The notes: generated by a model from the sequence alone, not told the origin. 64,000 nucleotides of DNA from Typha latifolia (GCA_019914945.1 CM034105.1:12462001-12526000), one strand, 5' to 3'; counted from the stretch's first letter, positions 11,497 to 25,055 are shown. Program-made: numbers and translations.

Positions 11497-13818
11497 TTAT
11501 TCAAGCATCTTAAGAACCTCAGCCATTGTTGGTCTCATGGAGGGATCTGATTCTAGGCATTTTTCTGCGACAAGGAAGACTTTCTTAATTTCTTCAATTG
11601 GGAAATCTACAAGGGCCTCATCAATTGCATGTTCTTCCCTCTTTTCTTCCATGATTTCTTTCACCTGTTACACCACATTTCACAGCATTAAGTCATTAGC
11701 ATGTTGAAATGCAGCTTATTAAAAGAAAGGGACTGGAAAACCTGTACGATGTTACACTTTGGTGACATACAACAAATAAAACTATTATCTAGAGTAGAAT
11801 GCTCAATGAAAGGCAATGTCATGCTTATAGTCCTGTAGTGCTCATCAAAGCAATGGCAATTTCTTGTCAGGGCAATGACATGCTTATAGTTCTATATAGC
11901 TCAATTTATTCATAGCATAGTGTCATACTTTAAAGGGGAAAGTGTTATTCATGGAGAGGCCCCATAAGGGAAAAACTGCAGATATATGGTGGGTGGGTGG
12001 GGGGTACAATTGAGTGAAACAAGTAAATAGAATAGAAAAAAGGCAAGTAAAGGTACAGTTCAAGACTTCGAAACTGGAAAGGTTTAGACAAGGTAATTCA
12101 TTGTATCCTAGAATGGAAATAAGCATATCATCTAAAACCAGTAGTCATGTTATAGTGAAATAAGAGAAAGTGGCCAGGCACATAGAATAGTGAAACAAGA
12201 ATTTGGGCAGGTTGACACTGACTCTAGTGTCTCATTTTATTTGAAGAAATAACACTACCTTCTGACAGTGTAATTCTCTGTCTCTGTTCAATATCATGTT
12301 GACAAGCTATACTATGAATAATCTTTTACCAATCTGGGATGGGTTCTGAATACTATTTGTCAAGGAGTTTCATACTAACAAATCCAATAATTCGATACAA
12401 TTAGGAGATCAAAAAAAATCATGGAATAGTGTTAAAGTGAGAGAGAAGAAGATAGTCTAATTTATCTCCACTGACAACATTTATGATTACTTAGAAAGCT
12501 AAAATTAGCTCAGGATGCATCTTTTGTATAAAAATGAGTTTGCAGAAGAATATAGAAGTATGAATTATATGCCCTTGGATAAAAGAACTTTGTTTGAATT
12601 TATATATTTGCGGAGATACAAAAAGAAATGCATTATTACTAGTGGTATGAACTTGGTTACTCAAAAGTTTGACTTCTGGAAGATAGACTTATGAGTTGGA
12701 AAGTTACCCAGGTCACCAACTTTGTGCCATTCTCGATGAATGATTCATCGGTTGGCCTTTTTCCGGTAAGAAGTTCAAGCAAGACCACGCCAAAGCTGTA
12801 GACATCACCCTTTGTCGTTGCTTTGCCCGTGTCGAAGTATTCTGTCAAGAATTCATAATAATAACGCACTCTTTCTTCCTAACATTTGTGGAAAATACAA
12901 GAAAAGAACCATTATCTAGCACATTACCAGGAGCAAGATACCCAAAAGTTCCTGCAACAACTGTTGATACATGAGTCTGATCTGGTTCCATCAGTGTGGC
13001 TAGTCCAAAATCTGATACACATGCCTCCAAGTTATGATCCAATAGTATGTTGCTTGACTTAATATCCCTATGAATTATATGTGGAATACAATCGTGATGA
13101 AGATACGATAAGCCCCTTGCTGCACCTACTGCTATTCTGTACCTTGTAGGCCAATCCAGAGGTTCTTCTTTGCTAGATTTGCCTGTATCAGTATGTCATA
13201 AGCATTTAGAACTGAAAAAGAATCTTGAGGACAACATATTCTCATTGGCTAAGTTATGGTCATACTACCATGAATTAGTGTATCCAAGCTTCCATTTGAC
13301 ATTAATTCATAAATCAGAAGATTAAAGCTTGGTGCTATATAGTATCCATGGAGAGGGACAATATTTCTGTGCTTTATGTCACCCATTGCATTCAGCTCTC
13401 TTTCGAATCCACACTCTCTGTCTTTATTTCCCTTGTTCAATTTCTTCACAGCAAATGCAATAGTATCATCTATCACTAATCTGTACACAGTGCCATAACC
13501 TCCAGAACCAATGATATCCTTGTTTGATAACCTCATGGTCTTCTTCATGAAAGATTTGGCGCTGAGAGACCGCGTCGTTGCAGATCGAAACATTACCATC
13601 TTTCCACCTGTTGGCATACATTTCATTCTCTGTTCCATTTGTAATTCTTGAATTTTGCACTATATGTAAAGAAGAAATAGATTACCTGATAAGCTATTTT
13701 CAATAATTCTTCGCTTCCGAGCCCACTTTTTGTAGAGAAGGCATGCCACAATAATCTTGGATATCACAAATGCAGTGCAGCAAATTGTAACGTAGAGTGC
13801 CAAGGTAGGACCAACCAT
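11497..13818 (-). CDS. membrane-anchored receptor-like Ser/Thr kinase without LRR ectodomain (At1g78530 type)
   Basis: Five exons on the minus strand join in frame: 13818-13686, 13607-13269, 13182-12928, 12841-12708 and 11664-11497, giving 342 residues. A single membrane segment lies near residues 5-29 and is followed by a basic stretch. The kinase domain has the glycine loop GSGGYG (78-83), catalytic Lys99, HRD at 195-197, DFG at 215-217 and an APE triplet, so it looks active. There is no leucine-rich repeat or other extracellular domain, matching the short receptor-like kinase family of Arabidopsis At1g78530. The last intron is about 1.04 kb. The sequence GGKMVMFRS just before the kinase domain is typical of this family. 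The ligand and pathway are unknown. The start at 13818 puts the membrane segment at the very N-terminus, as in relatives. Confidence 0.93.
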
Positions 13819-15079
13819 ACTTCAATCCTGAGACTACATAGTAAGTAAATAACTGTTAATTTAGACATACCATTCTGAATTGGTTTTTCTTCTATGATGC
13901 AGAATTATTTCCACTGTCAGCTAACATACTCCTACATTCCTCTCACATATTGAAGCAGAATAAAAACTTTGTTAATACTTGCAATGATGCCTACATCTTA
14001 CAGCATAGAAAACTTCATGCAAATGTATTACTATTTGAATGCATGCAGATTGCGGAGGCTTACCTACAAGAGAAAAACCTTGGAGATGGAGAAGTTTGAG
14101 CTCAGAAAGAGAGGAACAATGGAAGGTACTACTACTCTCCTTTTTATGTGGACTTTGGAATCACCCAGAATGGGAAAAGAGAACCAGTTTGGTCTCAGGA
14201 GGAGGGCCTATGTGGACATGTGTCCATTGTGTGAGGTGTTAGGTGTAAAAGTTAGAAGATCCAACCAATCAAACGGGTTGAATCATGTGAAACTCTGACC
14301 TATACCCTTTCCCTTTCTCTATTTGCTGGCATATCTCCAGTTTTTTTTTACTCAATCATTTTTTTCATGACGTGTCTAAACGAAGTGGTGTCCGACCGGA
14401 CACGTCAGATGTGATGCACTGGTCGGATGAGATTTTATTGCCACGTGGCCTTCGTTTATTAGGAAAATGTCGAGCAAATTACATTTCACACCCTACATCT
14501 TCACAAATCTACTATTCGTCCACTTTCTTCTTACTATTTACAGTTTGAGACGTATGAGAACAAATATATGAGGGCTTGGACGTAAAATCAAGTTTATTAC
14601 CTTCCCTTCAACTTTGATTAATTAACTTGGGGTGTGAACTGTAAACTTGTAGAAATATAAAGGTGTGCAAGAAAATAAATATTCAAACCCATTTGATTAA
14701 TAGAAAAGGAGCTGTGCGCCTGTGCATGCATTTTGATGTGATACCTGCTTTAATTATATAACTAAGTGTAGGGCTTGCTTTTATAGCTATTGTCCTATTT
14801 CTTCTTATTTTTTATATTAAATTATAATCGATATATTAAAATAAATGAACTTTCTTTTTAAAAAAATGTTCATACTTCAATCAATTTATGGGAAAATAGT
14901 GCTTCTAGTCTTTCATACAATCCATCACAATGGAAAGAATGGTTATAGTAGGCATGCATGATAAACTCATTGTACCCATAAATATATTTGTTACACTCTT
15001 AAATGCTTCCTTCGATCTCGCTAAAATACTACAATAATTCATGTACAAATCATCGTTGCCGTCGATCATCATCATTAAT
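13819..15079. other. intergenic DNA upstream of the kinase
   Basis: This holds the kinase promoter and leader and the region 3' of the anion channel. A plus-strand frame at 13969-14298 lies here but has no recognisable domain. A small fold-back repeat is listed at 14473-14656. Confidence 0.5.
14473..14656. repeat. small fold-back (MITE-like) repeat
   Basis: The left end reads AAATTACATTTCACACCC and the right end, on the opposite strand, AAGTTTACAGTTCACACCC, an imperfect inverted repeat of about 20 bp. A related left end appears at about 30651 and a related right end at about 31035-31050. No target-site duplication was identified. Confidence 0.4.
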
Positions 15080-17126
15080 TTATTTCATTATCCGCGAGCA
15101 TGCAAAAGGATCGTCGTGCGGTAATATCTCGTTCGTTTTGATTGCTGTGAATACTAACAGAACCAAGGTGACGACAACAGAGAGCACGGAGAGGACCAAC
15201 ATGAGGAGGTCCGCCATCCCTCCCTTCACCTCTTGGGCATACTCGGTGGCGGCGAGGGCGAGAAAGGTGAGCGGGAAGGAGTAAGCCCACCAGGCCACGT
15301 TGAACCTTCTCATGGATTTTTTGAACAAGGCCGGCCTCGAGACCTGCATGCATTGCACACATATTATCATTTATTGTAATAGATTTATTATAATTTTATC
15401 ATCTAAAATGTAATCAGTATTATCTTTAGTATATTAAAAAGTTTATTAATTTATCTACAGTTTTGTTTTTAATGAGTATTTTCAAATTCGACATATAGAT
15501 TAATTAAATATAATAAATAAAAACTTTTAATTCAAATATAATCATAAGTTGTGAAGTGAATTTAAGTGTAGTGAGGTGCGAGTAAAATGTACTTTTCCAT
15601 GAATTCAAATTTTGCTTCTCTAAATATAAGTGTGTTAAAAGTTTTTGTTTTGCCCGAAGGAGTGGAAAACAAAAGGAGAAGTGACGTGGTAGCGTAAGTG
15701 GCCATGCAACACTAAATTAAACAAATAGCGAGAAAGAAGGAGAAGACAATGTCTTTAATGGGTAAAGCTAAGAACACAAGAAACATTTTGTCACCCGTAG
15801 AAAGCTAAAGAAAACTTAATAAGATGGCAAGAGATGTTTTAAGAAATATATACGTATACTAGTAATGCAGTCGTGAAGTGAATTGAAAAGGATAAGATTG
15901 TATAAGAGGAAAGATTGATTATTAATTACCAGGGAGGCGAAGAGGAAGAGGGAGAGGAAGAAGAGCATCTTGCAAGAGGTGTCAAAGGAGTGATTGATGG
16001 AGTCCCAGGCGAGGCTGGCCATGCTCGGCGCCGCGAAGAAGAGGAAGAACACCGGCCGGAGCATCACCGGGAGGCTGTCGCTGCCGAGGAACCGTTGGTA
16101 CAGGGTGACGAAGAGGACGAGGTAGTGGGCGATCCCGAGCGAGAACATGCACACGGCGCACTCCCTCCGGCCCATCTGGGCAGCCGCCCTGGCGCCGACG
16201 AGGTTACCGATGACGGTGATCTGGCTGGTGGGGTTGGCCATCATGGATAAGAACTTCTTCCCCTTGGTGAACCACTGGCCGTAGATCTTGACGTCGAGGA
16301 TGAGGATGGGGAGGGAGAAGAGCCACCAGAGGAGGTGGTAGCAGTCGGAGTTGGGTCGGAGGAAGGGAGTGGATTGGAGGAGGAGGAGCCACGAGATCCA
16401 GGGGGCGAAGAGATAGTTCATGCCGACGTGGTGGGCGAGCTCCGCGCGGATGCGGCGGGGGGCGAGGAGGCAACGGGCGGCGAAGAGGAGGGAGAGGGCG
16501 GCGAGGGAGAGGAGGGCGAGGGACCAGAGGAGGACGAAGGCGGCCGAGGGGAGGAGGCGGAGCAGCGGCCGGAGGGCGTGGGGGTCGGTCGTCGGCTCGC
16601 TCAGCGTCTTCCACAGCAGGGCCTGGCCGCAGAGGGACAAGCTGATGCGGAAGTAGCCGGCGTGGAACCGCTTCAGCATCCCCCCGAATCCCGGTGACGA
16701 CGTAGACGACGACCCCTTGCACCCTTTCCTAGTGCCCTGATGATTTGTTGTTGTAGCCTGTGCAAACAAGCCATCAATCATCACCTTCCCCGAGTCCAAT
16801 GGCAACCCCTTTTTGATATCTTTATAGTCTGTTGTGGCTTGTGTGGATATACTATCAATCATCATCTCTTCAAGTTCCAATGATGACTCATTTCTAGTAT
16901 CTTGACAGTCTGTTGTGACTTGTGCGGATAGATAATCAGTCAGCATCTCCTCAGAGTCCAATGACAACCCCTTTATATTATCCAGATGGTCTGTCACGGC
17001 TTGTGTCGACGAGCAAACACTCTTTCTATCATCCGAATAATCCATAGCGGCCTCCGTAGGCGAGTGAGGAATAGTGATGAGGAGGTGGCGGACTTTGGCG
17101 TCCTCCATGGGAGGAGGGTGATGCAT
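15080..17126 (-). CDS. S-type anion channel, SLAC1 homologue of SLAH1/SLAH4 type, with extended N-terminus
   Basis: Two exons on the minus strand (17126-15930 and 15343-15080, phase 0) give 486 residues. The membrane core begins near the RFHAGYFRISLSLCGQALLW segment, which is closer to SLAH1/4 than to SLAC1, and has about ten hydrophobic segments. It ends in exon 2 with RPALFKKSMRRFNVAWWAYS and the final helices. Family members carry chloride and nitrate; SLAH1 modifies SLAH3 in root xylem loading. Arabidopsis SLAH1/4 are only about 370-390 residues; here about 150 residues precede the core, mostly a 27-residue repeat listed separately. I chose the ATG at 17126 because a TATA box at 17212-17219 places transcription start near 17185; the ATG at 17108 (better context) or 17192 are alternatives. 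The membrane part of exon 1 is very GC-rich, the repeat part is not. Confidence 0.9.
16735..17009 (-). repeat. 81-bp coding tandem repeat (27 residues, about 3.4 copies)
   Basis: Three full units occupy 17009-16929, 16928-16848 and 16847-16767, with a partial fourth to about 16735. Each unit starts with Ser-(Thr/Ala)-Gln-(Ala/Val), continues with a Thr-Asp pair, and ends in a (Leu/Met)-(Thr/Ile)-Asp-containing acidic stretch. Units 2 and 3 look roughly 70% alike in DNA by eye. The repeat lies in the predicted cytosolic N-terminus of the anion channel. Confidence 0.85.
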
Positions 17127-17211
17127 GGATGTTGGTTTATTTGGGAGGAGCTCTATAAGCACACAAAGGGATAAGTTTGAGGATGCGTTCATGGCATAGT
17201 GCATGGCTTGG

Positions 17212-17219
17212 TATTTATA
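17212..17219 (-). promoter_or_regulatory. TATA box of the anion-channel gene
   Basis: TATAAATA reads on the minus strand about 86 bp before the chosen ATG. It fits the canonical plant TATA box and is used to prefer the ATG at 17126 over those further upstream. Confidence 0.55.
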
Positions 17220-17669
17220 GAGATTTGGAGGGGGAGCTAAGATGGATGGTGTCCAGTAGATGCTGACCTGGATGCAAGTGAGCAAGAATAAGCTGACTAG
17301 GTGCAACTGCAGCTAGAATTTTTATTATAACTTTTAACTATTCACTAATCACTATTAATTAAGCTTGAGAAGGACTTAAAATTAATAGCCTTGGCTAAGT
17401 TGGCTCAGCTTTGGAAGCATGGGCTAAGCTAAGCTAATTATTCGCTGACTCAGCTTTGGCTTTAGTTTTTCTTCTTATCTTGGACTATGGCAGTGACGTT
17501 GGATTATACGTCTACTCAGGTTGCATGGGCGGCTGGAGTTTTTTTTTTTTTTTTTGACCATTATAAATCTTTTAAAATTTTTTAATTACTTCATTAATTT
17601 ATCTGGAAACTTAAATATGAGACTAAAAAGAGTTGCATGAACGATTTTGCTGATTTAGATGGTGTTTCA

Positions 17670-17960
17670 TTTGTACATAAGGGATACTTATTTATGAATA
17701 AAACTTACTTAAATATATTTTATAACTAAACACTTACTTATTAATGAATTATGACTCGCATGATAAATTATACACAAAGTGTGACAAAGTTATGTATATT
17801 TTTTAAGCAAAATTTTTAATTTAATTAATATGCTTATTTATAGTTAGTAATTAAATATAAAATTTTCACATAAATTTATTCAAGGTGATCATTATGTTTT
17901 ACAATCAAATAACAAAATGTAAGTAAATTATAGATATAATTATTTTATATTTAAAAGATG
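17670..17960. repeat. dispersed AT-rich repeat, copy B
   Basis: It matches copy A at 231-560 in motif order: TTATTTATGAAT, TTAAATATATTTTATA, a TTATACACAAAG block, a TTAATATGCTTATT block, then TTTTACAATCAAATAA near the end. It is more diverged than a recent copy would be. Confidence 0.45.
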
Positions 17961-20900
17961 TGTATAAAATTATGTTTAGAAAAAAACTTATGCACTAAAT
18001 AAAAAAAATCTAGAAAGGGTTAGTTTGGTAAAAGAAATATTTCAAATAATTTCGCCATATAAATTTTATTTTATATCACTGCGGTGGAGGTATTATCGCA
18101 GATAGTAAAATGTCTTAAATAACCCTACTTCAATTAATCAAAGATGAGTATAAATTACATTTCTTCTTGAATCTTGTCAGGAGTAATGAGGAATGCTTAG
18201 TTAGTAAGTTAGGATTAATTACCCTCTGTTTTGAAAGAAAACTAGGTTTAATTTACATGTGTGGACATCAACAGAGTCTACCTTAAAGGATCCAAACCTG
18301 ACACAGCCCTTAATTTTTTTTTAAAAAGTGCAGTAATAAAGTGTAGTAATATTATATGGCTGTGAAAAAATTTAATCCCCAAATCTTTTGCTTTTAGAGG
18401 TGACAAGGTATGGAGTTGGTCAGAATTTATAGCTAACAATGTCCCAAAAGGAGTGTAGTAGCAGTGGAAGCCTTAAAAAAAGAAGAAGATAATCTATAGT
18501 TAATTGCAAAGTATAATGAGATAATTTGAAAATTAATCTAGGATAAAAGAATAAAATGAGATTTTTTTTTTACCAAATCAGTCTTTATATTTTTGACTAA
18601 AATGATACCGTTAGATTCTCTGTCCAACGTAAAATGCTAAAATACCATTTATATTTGCTAAATAGATTGATTAGAGAGAAGGATAATTTGGGTATTTTAC
18701 AATTTTACTTGATTTGTTATATTTGGTATAGATGAATATTTTAGTAATTTGTTCAATGAAAATTTTAATAACTAGTTTGATAAAAAAAAAAAAGTTGTAT
18801 AGAATGGTACAGTAATGTTGGATATAATTACTTGAAGGTAAATGATATTTAATTTAAAAGATAATTTTACTTTGTAGGTTGTGAATGTTCTTTTTTTGTC
18901 CTCAGTACCTTGTATTGATCAGAGATTTATATTAGATAACCTGACTTAATAGCTTAAACTATTAGCTTATATTGTGCCCTACTAAATATCAATGACGAAT
19001 TAAACCCAAAAATGGTTCAAGTGGGCTTAAACTAATTCCAAATTTGAGATTGGATGGTGAGGATTATGAATAAGTCTAAAGTTTCATTGTTTCATGACTT
19101 TATTTTCTTTGTGTGATAATTCAAGAGCCCGTGAGATATAGACCGGATAATTAGGCCAAGGCCAACCCTCTTTACTAGTTTGCAGGGCACGTGCCGATCG
19201 CGTTCTTCTTTCGCTATGGCATTATCGAGAGGAGGGGGAAGGAAAATACCAGTGACGAAGAGACCTCATCGTCTTCCTCTTTTGCGGTGCGGTAATCCTC
19301 GTGCCACCTGCCAATACTACTAACACGGCATAACGATCGTTGCTTTTAATTATTAGATTAGATGACTTATGTCAACCCCCTTTCATATAGAAATAGACCC
19401 ACATAAGCACTTAGACTAAGATAATATATGCTAAAAATGCGACTAATTTATAAAGGTCACTTGGAGAGTCTAGACTCTTTTAAGTAGAGGCTAAATTAGT
19501 TCCCCAAAGGTGTCTATGACCAATATGATTAAGCTAATCATTTTTTAAAAATGTTCAATCTAAGGCATGCATGAGGATTGTTAGTGCTTTGTTCATGATA
19601 ATTTTTTCTATTACTTTTGGTAGACTAAGCAATTCTCTTTCTACAAACAGGTCATGAGAGTCCTATTTCTTTTAATTTCCTTCCTTATATTATCCAGGGA
19701 TAATGATACCTAGAGCTCTTAGAATTATTACTTTTGTTTATAATGTTAGATGAAAAATATCAAATAACCATCTAAAAGAATAGTAAAATGATCCTTAAAT
19801 TGCCTAGTTATATAACAGGTCACAATGATATCTTTTTTAGCTAAGAAAGTTTATATGCCACAAAACAAAACAAAAAACAATAGCTTGAAAGATCTAAGTA
19901 TAACTATCTTTATAGTCAAGCTACTTAACATCAAGACAAATAAAAACAATGGGATTATTTAGGGTATGGAATAGACACCAAAGATATGCCCACAGGATCA
20001 AATCTATCTTTGGGACTATGAACAAAAGTCCAAGGCACCAAAGATCTCAAAGTCATAAAGAGGTAATCTCATTTAAAACCTAGTTGTACTTTCCAACCCT
20101 AGTGCATGGAAAAGCTAGCAGCATACTTTGACTCTCATAACATAAGCATAATAATAATAATAATAATAAAGTGCCCATAAGCAAAGCAACTTATGAGAAG
20201 CCACACATCTTATCCTAGGAATATTTAGTGCACAAACTTAGTGGTGGACAGTGACTTTGCCTCACTAAGGCACAGAGCTGAGGTATTCTGACCCACTCTT
20301 TACAAAGTTGGAAGATATAATCTAAATATAATGTATATCTTCCATGTCAATATACCCAAGAATATATGTTGCTTTCAATTGACCTTATTTCTTTCCCTCA
20401 ATATATATATATATATATATATACATTTTTTCTAATAATTGGGACAAAGTGGCCAATCTTGTAAGGTAACTAGCTGCTGCTATCAGATTGATCCTAGGAA
20501 ATATATCATTTATCTATGTGAAATTTTGTTAGAATAGTTCGCCTAGAGCTTAAGCTTTTAAAGTAGCTGACGAGTTAATATAATATTATATCACTGTAGA
20601 AGTCTAATCAAACCTATTTATTATTTAAAATAGAAAATCTTAAGTCTAGGAGTGAGAAAGATTTCGGAATGTAAAAGATAAAAATATGTGGTTTTCTAAT
20701 AGTTTAAGCTTTTAGAGTAATCATCGAGTTAATTAACAGTTCATTTAAGTATCACATTAGCATCTATTACTTGGAAGTCACTAATGCTGTCTCCTTTTAC
20801 TTGATCAAGAAAAAAAGTGTAAGGATCAACCATATCCACTTGTAGGCATGGGTAGTTTTACTATGGAACACTTTCTAAAATTAGGAGTCCTCAATTGGAT

Positions 20901-21484
20901 CCAATAGGAAGTGGATATTGGAGGACCATGAAATCCACTAAATGGAAGAATTAGGTATAAAGGAAATGTTATGGAAGTGGATGATAGTAATTAACAAGTT
21001 GGCTAAGTAGCTAAGCTAACATCTATCTATCAAGTTCTGGCTTGTGCCAAAACTACTATTAGCTTTTAGAAAATAATTAGTGGAAGTCATCATTCCACCA
21101 AGATTATCCAACTTATAGTAGTTCATAGATTGACTTAAGATTATCCAAGCCATGAAGCTTCTATGAAAGCATGCACCCTAAGATTATCCAATCTATATCT
21201 ATCTATGTATATATATATATGACAGTTTTAGTCAGTGTATCTCTATCCTTATACTTGGAACTATTTCTCTTCCTCATCAAGGAATTTGGTAGGAAAAAGA
21301 ATTGGAGGACCAACTATGTTGATTCTTTTTTTATTTTCTTAAGAATGACACAAGTATGACAAGACCCTTTACTTCTTGAAAGACTACACAAGGATGCAAT
21401 ATAAGGCAATATAAGAAGGTACCCAAATGGCATTGCCTAAAATGAATGGCTACAAAGAATTATGATCCCCTAGCTTCTATTATA

Positions 21485-21720
21485 AGGTTTTCAGGTTAAG
21501 TTTCCTTTTAATTAACATGATCAATTATTTTTATTTTGTTATTTTTTCACAATTTAGGTTTCAAGCTGAGGGCTAAAATAAGTCTGTTTTAATGTATTTG
21601 TCAGAAAAACTTTTAAATAGTTATGATATAAAAGGTTTTCGAGGTAACTTTTCTTCTAATCAATATGATCTATTATTATTATTATTTTTTTTAAAAAATT
21701 TAGGGTTTCGAATTGAGGGC
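21485..21720. repeat. imperfect direct repeat of about 89 bp
   Basis: The segments 21485-21573 and 21633-21720 share AGGTTTTC, AACATGATC/AATATGATC, an A/T-rich middle and an end reading GAGGGC. They lie 148 bp apart in the same orientation. Non-coding, origin unclear. Confidence 0.6.
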
Positions 21721-24464
21721 CGCAAACAGAGTTGCAATATAACAGAGGCTTATAAAATGATGCAACATGACTACCAACCATCAAACAAAGAAAATATTGA
21801 ACATTCTTAGGCTGCTTGAAAAGGCAATTCATTCATGGCTGAGATCCTTTCAATTTATGGTCTGCCCTACCATAATTTTTTTTTTCAAATTTCTAAACAC
21901 TATTCAAATAAGATATAAGATTTTCAAACTGTTGGTGGGCCTAGGGTTTGCATGTAGATCCATTTGTTGTCTGCCTATAAAGAATGAGGTGGATTTCCTC
22001 TTCAGAATTGACCAACCAAAACACAACTTAGTTCCTTCAATCCTTGACCACACCTTGTGCTGTCCACTTCACTTCATCCCCTTACCCACTTTGCATTAGA
22101 AAATAATAATAATAATAATTTAATCTCTTTTATCACCTTGTTTTAATAAGTGGAGGTTGCACAACTTGAGATTCTTAAACTCATGCATACACCTAGCAAT
22201 TGCACCAGTTAGGTCTAATATTAGGTTGAATAGTAACTCCCATCAATCCCTTATCCTTTTATTCTTTCCATCCATTGTCCAACAGTCCATATATCAACAT
22301 CTCCATAGATTTTAGTGCATATTGGTTTCTTTTTTTGTGAGTGCATGATCTCTCTAAATTCATATTGTTCTTGGTGGATAAGAGCATAGAGATGTGAGGA
22401 TAATAAAGTAGCATTATAAATATAAAATATAAAAATTATTATTTTCTAACCGTTTAAGATTTTAAAATAGTTAGTGAGTTGTTATAGTATAAGATCATAA
22501 GTTCAAATTGAACTCATATGTTGTTAAAAATATAAAAATCCACTTTGAAATATCTCAAACCTAAAAAAAGTGAAGTGCATGGATCAATCTAATGGTTGGT
22601 GATACTACACCACATTAGAGTTCTTTCATGTTATTTAAGTAATTCACTTGAAGAGAGTTTACCACTATAGTGCTAAGATCTGACCTAATTGGCTATGTCA
22701 TTAAGCATGTAAACAAAATTAAAGATTATAATAGGTTGTCATAGAACACCAAGAAAGTGTTGCAATTTTTTTTTTTATGTAAAATGTTTTGATCAATGAC
22801 TGGATGCATGAACATTATTAAATCCTTAGATTGCCAAAAGATAAATTAAACCCTAGAAGATCATCATGTCCACAGCTGGATATGAACACTTTTTCTAGGT
22901 CATTCCTTGCTAATTATTATGCTTCTTTGGTTGCTAATGATGATGATAATTTTCTAACCCTTTTTTTCCATTCAAATATGATGGGAGGCTACCAGATACT
23001 GATAGAGACTTCGAAGGTACAACTAGTAGTAGTATCTTCATTCCACCAAACATTGGTGCCTAGTTTGGTTGGTTGGTGTAAAAGACAATAAGGGATTTAT
23101 GCATATTTTTATAAGAAAAGAGGTATTGATAAAATTATCACACCAGCTAAATTATGAACATTGATCTAAAGAGAGAATAGTGTTTGAATACTATTAACAG
23201 AGAGTTAATTCATAAATAAGAGAAACTTTGTGCACTAACCAATTAAAGCTGAGTGATTAGAGAGGAAAAAGAAACCATGAATTAGAACTTTCATGTGTTA
23301 AGCTCAAAAAAGTTTGATGAATTTTCATGGGCTAAGCTTTATTTTTTTTCTTCTTCTTCTTCTTCTTCTTCTTCTTTTTCTTTTTTTTCCTTACACCCGA
23401 AAATCAGGGCTTTAACTTATTGTCATAAAAAACTGGCCTTAAGAGTATACAACTTTTGAAGGGCATACAGGAAAAAAAAAACTTTAAAAATTTAGAACCC
23501 CTATTTACTGGGCTAAGCTCAAAAAAACATTCAACCAATATGAAACTCCATTATTGGTAAACAGAAGATAAAATTATTGAAAATGTACTTGGATAAGCCT
23601 GTGATACTTCAACACTATACCAATACCCAGTTTCAAGCTGGACTAGATTAAGATGCCTCTCAAAAGACAACAGATTGAGGAAAGAGCTTTCCAATTTCTA
23701 ATAATGGGCATTGTTAATATAGCATCCACATATCCACACTCCTCTGAACTGACTATATCATCAAGCTAAATGAAAAGAAGAGTACCAAGAATTTAACGAA
23801 GATTTGAATAAAATTTTCTCGGAGTTTATCTATGTTCACAAGCATATAAACCAGCTAGACAACCAATCTACAAGCAATAGCAATGCCAGAACCTTGAAGC
23901 ACAAGGCATCTAGCTACTTCAGGTGTGGATTATACCAGACTATACACGAGAAGACTGATCACAAGACTATCGATACAAAGAAGATAAACAGCTAACCAGA
24001 AAGCAAACACACAAACATCAGATGGCGATTACCACCAGCTTCCATCCTCGATCATTAATCCTCTAAAGCTTCAATAATTAAACCTTTATTGGCAGCTCTC
24101 GTTCATGTATCAATCTGCTTGTGTGATAAATGAAAAAGAATCATATTATACAGGGTATTGTAGTCTTGAGAGAAATGCTACATAATGAAAAGTATGAGCA
24201 GCAATGTATTTCATTTGTACTAACAGGTATTATTTGTTCGACATTATGAATGGCAAATAATCTTAAACTAATTTAGTTAAAGAAAAATTGATATAAATCA
24301 CCTACTTTCCTTATAAGAATCCAATTGAAGGTAGAGAAAAAAGGGATAAACATTAGGAGGAAGTATTTAGACTATACTGTGCATGAGAAGAAAAGTACTT
24401 TGATTAGACATGTTACATCCCTAGCATATTATTTTTCTCATAATTTAGCTGCCACCTATGAAGT

Positions 24465-25055
24465 ACAGATGCAGATATAGAATACGGGGATACGAATACA
24501 AAAATACGACAAGTTTTTAAAAATAAGATACGGATACTGCATTAATATTCTAATAAATAATATATTTTCAATATGTTGTCAAGCAATATAATATATGGTG
24601 AAAAGACTACATCCTAGAAATGATAGGATAAAAGAAAAGAAAGCTACAAATTTAACATCTAGATGCCCTAAACTCAAGAATAATACTGTAACAAAAACTA
24701 ATATGAAATTCAAAATATTAGTGAAACATTAAAACCTAATTCAATTATTTATCTATAATTAATTTAGATTTTTAAATGACTTTCAAGTTATATGTTTAAT
24801 TCATTATTAAATAAACAAAGTCTTAAAATATCATGAAGGATTAGATAATCATATATGCATATAAACTATATGTTTTTTATCATATGTTTAGCCAAAATAA
24901 AAGGATTGGATGATTAAGTAATATATCGGAGTCGTACCACGCCGTATCAAAAACTAAAATTAATATTTAAATTTGAATACTCCTCCAGTCATATCCGATA
25001 CGTGTCGGGTAGTATCGGAGTCTGATACATATCAAATACTACTACAGAGGGGTAA
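24465..25055. mobile_element. possible degenerate transposon with GATACGG-type ends
   Basis: The left part has repeated ATACGG/ATACGA motifs (24481-24535) and the right part has CCGATACG, GTATCGGAG and CTGATAC motifs in the opposite sense (24985-25030). Between them is AT-rich non-coding DNA. This looks like a non-autonomous DNA transposon with worn inverted ends. I found no clear target-site duplication. Confidence 0.35.

Larger units (their letters stand above)
17230..24460. other. gene-poor intergenic DNA
   Basis: No supported gene on either strand. Content includes a poly-T run near 17540, ATA units at 20149-20169, a TA tract near 20400-20424, a CTT run near 23350-23376, and dispersed repeats listed separately. 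Short frames near 21171, 21767, 22831 and 23804 lack domains and splice context. Confidence 0.5.

Noticed and set aside
13969..14298. Plus-strand frame upstream of the receptor-like kinase
   Set aside because: No known family; lies in the likely promoter and leader region of the minus-strand kinase.
15915..16722. Long Glu/Gly- and Pro/Arg-rich frames on both strands over the anion channel
   Set aside because: Shadows of the GC-rich coding exon of the channel; low-complexity composition is a codon-bias artefact.
17190..17306. Upstream ATGs extending the anion channel N-terminus to 17192 or 17306
   Set aside because: A TATA box at 17212-17219 puts transcription start near 17185, so these ATGs are probably not in the mRNA.
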